Below, piece after piece: positions 11,376 through 21,647 of a stretch of 64,000 nucleotides of DNA (positions are counted from its first letter, which is position 1; each line of letters begins with the position of its first letter). Both the position numbers and the translations under genes were made by a program. The stretch is from Symbiodinium kawagutii (lineage: Eukaryota > Sar > Dinophyceae > Suessiales > Symbiodiniaceae): positions 197,816 through 261,815 of the forward strand of contig VSDK01027835.1 of the NCBI GenBank assembly GCA_009767595.1, read 5' to 3'. The notes below the pieces were generated by a model. The model had not been told where the DNA came from. It made no database searches and was given only the letters and a program-made list of their open reading frames with translations.

Positions 11376-13532
11376 ATATTTTTAAAGTGAGAAACGCAAC
11401 TGAAATATTTCGAAATCTGCACAGACTTTGTTTGAGAAAGCACTCAAATTTTCCATACCAAGCAAAAACAGTCTTAACACAATCGATGTAGATGAAGAGA
11501 TATACATATACTATTGATTACTTGATATATTCATTACTTAGGCCATCCATATAGCACTCAATATAGATTGACTTGACAGTTTTGTACATCGCAACTTGGT
11601 GGCCCCACTTCGCTGCAGGTCGCCACCGCGAAAGCGCAGCCGGGAAGATGACAAGCCGCCGCTGCAGCATGGTGGCAGCTGTTCATGTCATGCGTGTTGC
11701 GACTTGCTCAGTTCTACGATGCTTAGCCATGGTTATCCATGGTTATTCATGGTTTCAGATGGGGTCATGAGCTTCAATTCTGATGGGGAGCACATGCGAA
11801 CTCAGAATATCTGCAGTTGAGGCAGAAAAGGCGCTTGGTTTTGGGAGGAACTCCAGGTGGGGACTGGTTTCGATTAGACTTCAGCTGCAGTTGAAACGTG
11901 TTGAAACACACTGAAACATCTTCAGACATGTTGAAACATGTTGAAAGATATGAGCACTCTTCAGTGTCACAGTTTTTTAAAACCCATGTTTCGCAATCCC
12001 ACAGATCCCTCGAAACCAAAAAGTTGCATCAGGAGTTGGTTTTGATTCCATGGAGAAAGCCCCAGAGCATCTTCGAGACGGGCTGGGACCTGGTTTCTCC
12101 AGTGCCCTTTGGCGCAGGAAAATCAATCTGCCACGTATATTTGACACTTAACATGTGAAAAAACTTGTGAAAAAACCAAACTTGTGCAAAAACACCAGAT
12201 TTGTGGAACCAACGTGCGAATTTCTGACCGTTGCACCCAGTGCTTAGGCCTACTTTGCAGCTTTGAATGACTCTGCAAGCAGTACCTGAGCTGCAAGTTC
12301 TCTACAGCTTACCAGTGGCAACCAGGGGGGCCCTACCAGTTCCAGCCTGGCTGTCACACTTACACTATGACACATGCTTTCTAGGTTCGCAAAGCGGTGA
12401 TGCTATCACAGTAAGAGAATCCTCAAGATACCTGGTTTGCAAGGATCTGATACGGCTTAGGGTTATTATCATTGTCGGTCTGGTTGGATGCTTTCTTTGT
12501 GGTTGTTTTTTGTTGGTATGCTAGCCGTTCTGCCGCCTCAATGATCAATGCACATAAAATATTTTGCAATGTGGACTTCTTATTCTTGTAGCTGTTTCTC
12601 CTGTTCGTGCTCTCATCGTTGTCAGGTTGTTTGATTGCTTTCACTGTTGTGCCGTTGCGCTCACCTTCTCGCAGCCGGGGGGGTTCAGTGGTTGTCCGGT
12701 GATCATCGTGCTCAACTTGCCAATGGTGAGCTGAGGTTGGCTGCTGCTCTTGCGACGCTGGTTGCCCAGCGGGGAGAACTTCCATAAGCTTTGGGCAAAG
12801 CATCCCCCAACACTTGGCAAGGTGGGCTTGTTGCCATCGTTCAAAGCATGTGAAATCGGAGATGTTTGGTGTCATGGCGGCGAGGTGTGCCAGGTCAAGG
12901 CTAGTCATGATCAATAATCCAGCCTTATTAAGCTTTATGAAGCCACAAATTATTTATCAAGTTCATCAACCATGAGCCATCCACCAATCCGGTCAAAGCT
13001 ATTCATGATCCGTTGATGTCTAGGGGCCCTGATGCATTGCCAGGCAAAGCTCTTTGGGAAGGAAGTCACTTTCCACCGCTACCAGCAGTCCTTTGGTCCT
13101 TGGACCGCACCACCACCATGTTGCTGACAAGGGGGTCATACTACCGAGTTTGTCTCTGTCGTAGAGGTTGCAAATGGTTGCAAGAACAACATTTTGAGAA
13201 TATCGGATTGCATCGGAATGATATTGGAATATCATTGGAATGTAAACTTGTGACTCTTTTGAAACGATGGGTCCACAAATGATGTGCCCCACCCCGAAGT
13301 TGATGGGTTGTTTCCCCACAATCAATGACCAGGGGATAGCACCATGCAACTGGACAAGCCCAGGGCATCCTTCACAATCCTTCGGCACCTTCGCCTCCCA
13401 GGTGTGGACTACGCTTTTTCGGGCCAAGTGGCTGAAGCACATCCTTTAACTCCGGAAGCTTCTCCCGAGGCGGAAGCCGATTCTCAGTGGAAAACCAGGT
13501 GTTTTTGAACCTTCATAAGGGATCATAAGGGG

Positions 13533-13629
13533 GGTTTTCAAGGTATAGGGTACCCCAAAAAGGTTGGTTTATTTCTCTAATTGGTCAATGAGTGGATGAT
13601 TTGGAGGATCCCTATTTTGAGAAACCACC
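13533..13629. mobile_element. Hairpin MITE, copy 4
   Basis: Left arm GGTTTTCAAGGTATAGGGTA, right arm ATCCCTATTTTGAGAAACCA. The centre has GGTTGGTTTAT and GGATGATTTGG. Confidence 0.75.
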
Positions 13630-14139
13630 ATCTTGAAAAACCAGATGTGTAGAGTAGTGCAAACTTGAGAAAGCATACGATATTCCATGATCTCTCATGT
13701 TTTCTCAGTCATGCCCAAGGTTTGAAGGCATCAGTATCAACTCCTGATGGCTGATTTTGAAATTCGTTGATCTTCAGATTAAGACGTGGTTCAAGTTGCA
13801 TCTGGTCCTGGTCCTGGTCCTGCTTTCCACCTGTGGAACACCATGGGACGCGCACAGGTGTGGCACGTCTTGGCCAGTCTTCGGCACGCTCTATCGACAT
13901 CATCAGAGCCGCTGAAGAATTTCCACTTCGGAGCGTGTCACTCACCTTGATTCAGCTGCAGCTGCCTTGGCCTCGCGAATGAAATGCATCCGATTCAAAA
14001 AAGCATTTGTTGGTTGCAAGAGGATGGTTGCAACATCCATCTGATTCAGGGTTTTCAGAGGTTTTGCTTGCAAGTTTCTGCAGCACTCTTTTTCTTGGAG
14101 AATGTTTCCCGAATGCGTAGCACGGGTTCTCGTTTCATA

Positions 14140-14962
14140 GTGGGGGTCTGGGGGTGGAGACGTGTTCGCTGGACGTTGCGTTTACGTTCGCAACCGTCCG
14201 CAAGTGTGCGCAACCGTTCGCAACCGTTTGTCGCCGTCCGCGGTAGGGCCGTAAGGCCCGTACCATTGGGGGAAGCGTGTGGAGGTGGTCAGTTTGCGTG
14301 GTGATGCGTGTCCTGCGACCTGGTTTTGCGCGACAGGCGTGGCACTTTGTAGCATCTCAGCATATCCCATGACGTGTCCCAAGTCCATTTTGCGTGGCAG
14401 GGGCAAGGGATTCTGCACTGGTCAGGTTTTGCGTGTCACGCAACCTCGTTTTGCGCGACAGGTGTGGCACTTTGTAGCATCTCAGCATGTCTCATGACGT
14501 GTCCCAAGTCCATTTTGCGTGGCAGGCGCAGTGGATTCTGCATAGGTGTCTTGGTGTGCTGGGTTGCTGTGGTCGGCAGTCAGGTCCTCGTACCATTGGG
14601 GGAAGCGTGTGGAGGTGGTCAGTTTGCGTGGTTTGGCGGCTCCTGCAACCTGGTTTTGCGTGACAGGCGTGGCACTTTGTAGCATCTCAGCATATCCAAT
14701 GACGTGTCCCAAGTCCATTGTGCGTGGCAGGCGCAAGGGATTCTGCACAGGTGTGGTGGTGTGGTGGGTTGCTGTGGTCGGCAGTGAGGTCCCCGTGCCA
14801 TTGGGGGAAGCGTGTGGAGGTGGTCACTTTGCGTGGTTTGGCGTGTCGTGCAACATGGTTTTGCGTGACAGGCGTGGCACTTTGTATCATCTCAGCATAT
14901 CCCATGACGTGTCCCAAGTCCATTTTGCGTGGCAGGCGCAAGGGATTGGACACCTCTCTCTT
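14140..14962. repeat. ~205-bp tandem repeat array
   Basis: Long units share CATTGGGGGAAGCGTGTGG (near 14262, 14592, 14797) and GACGTGTCCCAAGTCCATT (near 14370, 14495, 14701, 14907). Spacing is about 205 bp, with one extra internal ~125-bp duplication. The units are imperfect and carry small indels, so the open frames crossing them are not conserved between units. I regard them as non-coding. Confidence 0.75.
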
Positions 14963-15002
14963 TACTGTGCTTCGTGACTGGCATACAAAATGCATTGTAA
15001 TG

Positions 15003-16203
15003 AGTGTCTTGCAAGAGTGTCTTACAAAGAGTGTCTTACCAGGAGTGTCTCACCAAGAGTGTCCCACCAAGAGTGTCTCACCAAAAGTGTCTTACCAAGA
15101 GTGTCTCACCAAGAGTGTCTCACAAAGAGTGTCTTACAAAGAGTGTCTCACCAAGACTGTCCCACAAAGAGTGTCTTGCAAGAGTGTCTTACTCAGAGTG
15201 TCTTACCAAGAGTGTCTCACCAAGAGTGTCTCACAAAGAGTGTCTTACAAAGAGTGTCTCACCAAGACTGTCCCACAAAGAGTGTCTTGCAAGAGTGTCT
15301 TACTCAGAGTGTCTTACCAAGAGTGTCTCACCAAGAGTGTCTCACAAAGAGTGTCTTACAAAGAGTGTCTCACCAAGACTGTCCCACAAAGAGTGTCTTG
15401 CAAGAGTGTCTTACTCAGAGTGTCTTACCAAGAGTGTCTCACCAAGAGTGTCTCACAAAGAGTGTCTTACAAAGAGTGTCTCACCAAGACTGTCCCACAA
15501 AGAGTGTCTTGCAAGAGTGTCTTACTCAGAGTGTCTTACCAAGAGTGTCTCACCAAGAGTGTCTCACAAAGAGTGTCTTACAAAGAGTGTCTCACCAAGA
15601 CTGTCCCACAAAGAGTGTCTTGCAAGAGTGTCTTACTCAGAGTGTCTTACCAAGAGTGTCTCACCAAGAGTGTCTTGCAAGGAGTGTCTCACCAAGAGTG
15701 TCCCACCAAGAGTGTCTCACCAAAAGTGTCTTACCAAGAGTGTCTCACCAAGAGTGTCTTACAAAGAGGGTCTCACCAAGAGTGGCTTACCAAGAGTGTC
15801 TCACCAAGAGTGTCTTACAAAGAGGGTCTCACCAAGAGTGGCTTACCAAGAGTGTCTCACCAAGAGTGTCTTACAAAGAGGGTCTCACCAAGAGTGGCTT
15901 ACCAAGAGTGTCTCACCAAGAGTGTCTTACAAAGAGGGTCTCACCAAGAGTGGCTTACCAAGAGTGTCTCACCAAGAGTGTCTTACAAAGAGGGTCTCAC
16001 CAAGAGTGGCTTACCAAGAGTGTCTCACCAAGAGTGTCTTACAAAGAGGGTCTCACCAAGAGTGGCTTACCAAGAGTGTCTCACCAAGAGTGTCTTACAA
16101 AGAGGGTCTCACCAAGAGTGGCTTACCAAGAGTGTCTCACCAAGAGTGTCTCACCAAGAGCGCCTCACCAAGAGTGTCTTACCAAGAGAGTCCGACCAAG
16201 AGT
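15003..16203. repeat. 14-bp minisatellite with two higher-order repeats
   Basis: Basic unit is GTGTCTCACCAAGA and close variants. Between 15189 and about 15650 the units form a 111-bp higher-order repeat (eight units, one shortened by a base), with copies starting at 15189, 15300, 15411, 15522 and 15633. From about 15766 to 16150 they form a 56-bp higher-order repeat (four units) with at least seven copies. Because the unit has no stop in any phase and 14 is not a multiple of 3, all three + frames stay open for 400-530 codons. They are artefacts of the repeat, not genes. The array lies just upstream of an AlkB-like exon and is probably intronic. Confidence 0.9.
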
Positions 16204-16304
16204 GTGAGCATTCGGGTTCGTGGGCTCCATCTTTTTTTTCTGTTTGTGACGAAGCACTATTTGAGAATCACTGGGAATCATTGATCTGGAGTCGGGGTTG
16301 CAAG

Positions 16305-19300
16305 GCTTGGTGAATTGGTACGATGGCGGCAAGCATTCGATCGGTGCTCATTCGGATGATGAGAAGGGTCTTGTGTCTGGTGCTCCCATCTTCGCCGTCT
16401 CCTGGGGCTCTGGGAGGTCGGACTCAGTTCGGGGGTCATGGAGGGCAGTGGATCATGGCTGTAGCACGATGGTTGTGGCTTTGATGAATGGGCTATGGCT
16501 AGTGGTGGTCACTAGTGCTTGGTTGATGATTAATCAGGGTAGTTTGCTTGAACATGCTTCAACTATCTTGGAATTACCATTGATATCAACAAACATCAGC
16601 CAACCACTAACCAACACCAACGTTTGACCACGTTTGTGCATCCTTAGTCAACACTCAACGATCATCCTGCAGTAGTCGCTGGCTGTTGGACTTGCTCGCA
16701 AGGCTTTTTCGAGTCACGCCAAGAAAGCCTGACTGCGGCAGGAAGGCCCACCATAAGCTGCGAGGGTATTGTAGGGAATTGGGGTTCATTCATGTTCATT
16801 ATCAGAATATATCAGAATCATTACCTACTGGATTTTTCCATCATCCTGACGTTTTCGTCATCGTTGCCTTGACCATTTTGATCATCATTGTTCATTGCAC
16901 ATCCTTAACGTTTAATGTTCATTTGTGTTTCTCCCCTCCGAGTCCTCTAGCCTCTTGATCATTTTCATCATATCATATTCAGAACTCAAGCGTTAAAAGT
17001 TGTAACTTTTAGATCTTTTTTCACAAGGTGTGCTTGGTAGTGTTTTGAGTGACATTAATTCTGACAGTCCCAAGGTACATAACTGTTGTATGTGTGTTTG
17101 TTGGTTTGTCCAACGCGCTTCGTCCTCTTCAGCGACCCCTCGATGGTTTGAATGTCGGGACGCCCAGTGAATTTGACTTCCAACCTTGATGTCGAATCTG
17201 TCATTGAGTGGATGACTGTACCTGTTGATAGGTCAAATCTTTCACAAGAGTCTTCTTGAAAAGAGCGGTGGTCTGCGAGGACAAGAATGATTCAGATATC
17301 AGCTGCTGAGCCACTTTTGGGCATCAGTTCAGATCGTATAGCATTCAGCAGAGAGCACTTGATTCAAGTTTAACGTGTTTCGTTTTGAAGCCATTTGATT
17401 TCAACCGTGGGAGTGCACGCGCGACACCATCTAGTCGGGGCTTGGCACCATGGGAAATTGTCCTCACCGTCACGTGCAGCCGCGGAATCAGCGCAAGCCA
17501 AACGAGATAGACTCTGTTTGCAGGGGCCCCTTCTATCACTATACAGATTCGACAGGAGCGGCGGCCATCCAAAGTTGCGGCTTCATCAGACCAAGTGACG
17601 GCCTCTATGGCCGCGCCGTCTACGTGACGGAGAAAGGGCCGCACCATGGCAAGAGAAGCATCTTAGAGAACAATTATGGTCGGGAAGCAGCTTGGAATTC
17701 AAACAGAGCTGACAGGTGGGTTTCTTTCAAAGTTTCCACGAACCGGTTCCAAGTCATTGATTGCCGTGACGGTGTTTGGATGATCAAGAGCAAGTCTGGG
17801 TGGGCTGTCAACGTCCCTGTGGACCAGAAGTACCGGCTGGCATGGTGATTCAACTGCTCCCATGTGGGTGAGCGAAGCGCCTCGGGATGAGGCGGCGGTT
17901 CACCGCTATTGCTGAGCCCACTTTTTGTGCACATGCCACGACTAGACAGCTTCAAGCCATGTACAGCTTCGGTTGTTGACGTTTTTTTGAACCCTGGCCG
18001 ACGGCCGTACTACAATAGGATCATTTGAGCGGGCTGAACCTTGAACTTCCTGTGTTCTCCTGCGCAGTGTGGAAAAGAGCGCGCTTTTCTCGTCACACTG
18101 TCTTTGGCCAGAGCTCGACTGCTCCTTGCATGGTTTCTTGAAGGCTGTTTTCAGTCGGCTGTTCTTGCCTGTTATCGCACTTTCCGCGGCAATTGAGGTT
18201 GGGAAGACATCATTGTCATCGCCTATCTCAAGGAAGCTTCGGAGTAATGTTGGTGCAGCATACCATATTCACCAGAGCATCCATAACTTGTATTATCGTA
18301 CACAGAACTTAACCAATCGAGAAAATCTAAGGTGATACAAGTGCAACCTCCAGCAAAACCAAAAGCCTTCAGCAAGTCAACAAAGCAACGCCGCCCTTTC
18401 AACAGATGAGCAACAGGAGAAGCCTTGTCGGCTTGCGTGCGCGCCTTTTGAAGGGTTCTCCCACTCACATTCCGTCGTATATCGCACAGAAAATATCGGA
18501 TTTTTGCCGCTTGTCACATACATTCTGTTCTTGGCCTGTTCGGAATGTATTGAAGGCTGGAGCCTTTGGGACTAGAAGGGCTGGAGTCGGTTAGGAGTAG
18601 ATGCTTAGATGGTGTTGGTGATGATGCGATGATATAAATGATGGTAGATGTCGCTTCAGTCGCAGTGCTTATACAGTAGCAGATTTTAATGCACATTTTC
18701 CGTCGGACGCAGGGCAAACTGTTTGTTAACTACGTCTTTTCATTTACCAGATAATAGGAGTCTGCCTTTGTTCATTTTGAATCAACTGCTGTGCTAATTA
18801 GCATAATATTGTTTTTCAGAAATATCTTTGCCCTTTCTTTTTCTTATGTCAATCCTTCTAGTGAGTATTCAGATTCATCAATGTTTGTACCTCTTCATAG
18901 TAATTGCACTTTCCATCATTTCGCGCAACTCGTTAAGTATTAAGTCATTGCAGTATACTAATAAAGACTCGAAAGTCATTATTAGAACCTTACCTTATCA
19001 ACCATGAAGTCATGATTCAGCAGCTGAGTCATGATGATTAGCCGTTCATCAACAAGTACAATGCAGCCGCGAGGTGGAAGTGGAGTTGGAGGATGGCGAC
19101 TTAGTCGTCATGGGAGGAAGTTGTCAGCGCACTCACAAGCATGCAGTGCCACCCAGCGCCAAGCGGAATGGGAGTTGCTTGGCACAGCTTGGACCATCAA
19201 TGACAGCTGAAAATCATGGGCCAGTTAGGTAGCTATGGATGGCAACTCTCAGTGGTGAACGAACATTCAGTTGGACATGTTGGACACTTACGATCCAGTT

Positions 19301-19593
19301 CCAATTCGGGGTGTCTTCGAGGACCCCAACAATGGTCGGTTTCCTACTGAAAATGATTACTATTGGATGATTTGGGGGTACCTCCATTGTAGGAAACCCA
19401 TATTTTGGGTGAAACCACCATTTTTGATGAAACCACCATTCTTGGTGAAACCATTTAGGAAACTACTGATGTGAAACCACCATTTGATAGAATCCTTTTT
19501 GGCTTTGTCACCGAGCTCACGATGAGCCAAGGGCGCATCAGCCTCACTTTCCGGTGCTTCGAGAGCCAGCAGACGCGGTCTCAAGCCCTGTAA
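16305..19593 (+). CDS. AlkB-like 2OG-Fe(II) dioxygenase, C-terminal exons
   Basis: Probably repairs or demethylates alkylated nucleic acid or protein, like ALKBH family members. Four exons fit. 16305-16416 reads NWYDGGKHSIGAHSDDE and PIFAVSWGSGR, giving the HxD iron ligands (His at 16349, Asp at 16355). 16703-16765 reads LFRVTPRKPD. 19067 to about 19160 reads LEDGDLVVMGG and THKHAVPP, giving the distal His (19140). 19516-19593 reads QGRISLTFR and ends in TAA, supplying the RxxxxxR 2-oxoglutarate region. Exons 1-2 and 2-3 join in phase with GT-AG borders, making an Arg and a Gly codon respectively. The exon 3 donor is uncertain. The N-terminal substrate-recognition part is not visible; it may lie beyond the minisatellite. 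The ~2.3-kb intron 16766-19066 contains the HYD1-like gene. Confidence 0.62.
17450..17848 (+). CDS. HYD1-type ADP-ribosyltransferase-like protein, intronless, 132 aa
   Basis: A complete single-exon frame. The ATG sits in CACCATGG context. The fold signature matches the ART-HYD1 group of PARP-like ADP-ribosyltransferases: FYHYTD (His30), a GLYGRAVYVTE strand (Tyr58), ENNYG at about 73-77, NRADRWVSFKV at 85-95, and Asp104/Asp107 as candidates for the third catalytic position. In known families this domain uses NAD+ to modify proteins or nucleic acids and often occurs in toxins or defence proteins; the target here is unknown. The N-terminus MGNC is a good N-myristoylation/palmitoylation signal, so the protein may be membrane-tethered. 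It lies inside an intron of the AlkB-like gene, same strand. Whether it is transcribed separately cannot be seen. Confidence 0.65.
   Translation: MGNCPHRHVQPRNQRKPNEIDSVCRGPFYHYTDSTGAAAIQSCGFIRPSDGLYGRAVYVTEKGPHHGKRSILENNYGREAAWNSNRADRWVSFKVSTNRFQVIDCRDGVWMIKSKSGWAVNVPVDQKYRLAW
19321..19400. mobile_element. Hairpin MITE, copy 5 (degenerate)
   Basis: Reads GACCCCAACAATGGTCGGTTT, then GGATGATTTGGGGGTACC, and ends GTAGGAAACCC. Outer ends are eroded. It lies in the last AlkB-like intron. Confidence 0.55.
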
Positions 19594-20640
19594 AAACAGG
19601 GACTGCTGGCAGCGCTGATTGCTGCCTCCAAGCCTTGCTGGGTCTTATCGTTTCCCAAAAGGCGTTTATTCCACCAAGTCCTGTTGGATTGATTCATCAG
19701 ATAAATTCAGCAATTTTTCCCAAATGCTTGCCTCAGTGATTAATGGTGGTTCATCAGTGGTTAGTGTCTCCACTTTCTGTTCTCAAAACAAGTCATGTGC
19801 AAGGACTCTGTTGTGTGACATCAGTAGCCCATGATTGCACATGGCATTTCTCCTCCGAAACGGAGACACAGGCACTCCGCAAGGTACTGACATGACCAGC
19901 ACCCAAACTGGGCACCACAGAGATATCGCGAGCTTTGTTACACTTGTCAGCCGTGGATTACCGTTGTCTGGCCATGCAATGATGAATGCCAACCAGTACG
20001 AACCAATGTTACCAATTGTTATTAACATTTATCAAACCAATGTTGCTAACCATTGTGATTTACGATCGTTAATAACCATTGAACCAGCATCAGCTATTAT
20101 CAACCATGACTGACCATTGTCATCAACTAACTATTATTAACCGTCACCAACCATTGTTATTATCAATTAATCATTATTATCAAACATTATTATCCATCAT
20201 TAACCATTATTGACCATTATTAAGCAGTATGAACCATTGTTATTAACTAACCAGCGTCAACCACTGGCTAACACCATGGTTCCTGTTGCAGTCACCATGG
20301 TTGCAACTGCTTTCAGGCCTTGTTGCAAAGCTGGAGCCCCGTGTTGCCCAGCGACTTGAAGGCCCGGGCAGTGGGTTTGGTGGTTGATGGATGGTTCACA
20401 CGGCTGGTGCAAAATGCTTGGTGAATTGATGGTCATTTGAAATTATATGGTGGGTTAAAGGGTTAGTAAATGGTTAGTTTCATGGTTGGTTCAATGATTC
20501 GTTCAATTCTTGGTTCAATTGCTGGTTCAATGGTTGATAATGGCAACTACAGGTTCATAATGGTGAGATACATGGTTGAATAGCAACGACGGCCTACTAC
20601 TGCTGAATAGGTATATGTCTGCAATATTTAAGTACATAGC
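19594..20640. other. Degenerate ACCATT/TTATTAACC repeat DNA
   Basis: Dominated by words such as AACCATTGTTATTAAC (20000-20290) and GGTTCAATGGTT (20430-20580). No gene seen. Confidence 0.6.
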
Positions 20641-20670
20641 CAATATCTATGCCTGTTGCTATACATAGAT

Positions 20671-20779
20671 GGGTGTTTCTCTCAATAGGGGCCTCCCCAA
20701 ATCATCCCATATCAATCATTTATGGTATCATAGTGATAAACCAAACAATTTTTTGGGTTCCCTATTTTGAGAACCCACT
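20671..20779. mobile_element. Hairpin MITE, copy 6
   Basis: Starts GGGTGTTTCTCTCAATAGGGG and ends CCCTATTTTGAGAACCCACT, with the AAATCATCC centre word. Confidence 0.8.
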
Positions 20780-21607
20780 ACATGATCATTCACCAGTAAG
20801 CGCCAGTTGAAGAATGATGGTTGAGAGTGGTGAATGATGCTGAAGAGTCGTTGAGATCTTCGGGCAAGGAAAGCACCCCACCCGTTTCGGGCTGTCGAGA
20901 ATCCCAGGCTGTTGCCAACGGGTGGGTTGTACCCCCAGTGACCCCCAGGTGTGCAACACGACTTTGTCTTCAGAACGAATACCATGCAGGGGTTTGTGAA
21001 GCAGTCGTGTACCATAATTGAACGCACTCAAGTTTGGGTTCACCATGACATAATGGTGATCTTATGGTAAGCTTCATACTGGACAGCAAACGATTTGCAC
21101 CTCCGGTGGGTTGTGTGTACGATGGTGGCATTCAAGTAAGGGTTCTATTCGCACCATGAAAATGGTTGGTCAGCTTGGTCGCCACCTCGAATTGGGAAGG
21201 CACCTTTGGCTCAAGCTTCGTCCTTTTGCTTGACGGAGCTGGAGCTACGGACATGGAAGGGCAGATGCAGAGATTAACGTGACAGATCCCAGTAACAAGG
21301 GGAGATTAACATCCTGGCAAAAGATGTCTCCCCTGGTTGACAGGCCCAACCGGAATGGATCAACATGGGCAGGGCAATTACTGCGGAATTTGTTAAAGCA
21401 GACATCGAATTGCCAAGATCCCTTTCATGTGCAGCATAGCCATGATCTCATATCACCATCCACTGAGAATCATCACTCCATACATCTCGCATTTATCGTT
21501 TTGCTTCACTTTATATGTGTGAATCAACCAACATCATCTGAGGCATCTATTGCCATATAAGATCATCTGGTGATTTATGGTTCACCTAACTATTATCTGG
21601 TAATACG

Positions 21608-21647
21608 CCATCCAAATTTGGGGTCCCCCATATTTGGAGAAGCACCC
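21608..21647. mobile_element. Hairpin MITE, fragment (copy 7)
   Basis: Only one arm and the adjoining CCATCCAAATTTGGGGTCCCC remain, ending TTTGGAGAAGCACCC. Confidence 0.5.

Larger units (their letters stand above)
8751..14100. other. Intergenic or intronic stretch with no identified gene
   Basis: Apart from the small elements listed separately, I can only see isolated open frames of 60-160 codons. None shows a known domain. Some may be exons of the AlkB-like gene's missing N-terminal part or of an unknown gene. Short CCAACCAC/TTATAAACC repeats fill 10900-11110. Confidence 0.4.

Noticed and set aside
12423-12914. A 163-codon minus-strand frame
   Set aside because: No domain, strongly biased Lys/Thr/Asn tail, no convincing splice borders, and opposite orientation to the surrounding genes.
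14718-16313. A 531-codon + frame and two further overlapping frames over the 14-bp repeat, reading ECLTKSVS-type repeats
   Set aside because: All three frames are open because the 14-bp unit has no stop in any phase. The upstream 205-bp repeat units are also not frame-conserved. It is a minisatellite, not a repeat protein.
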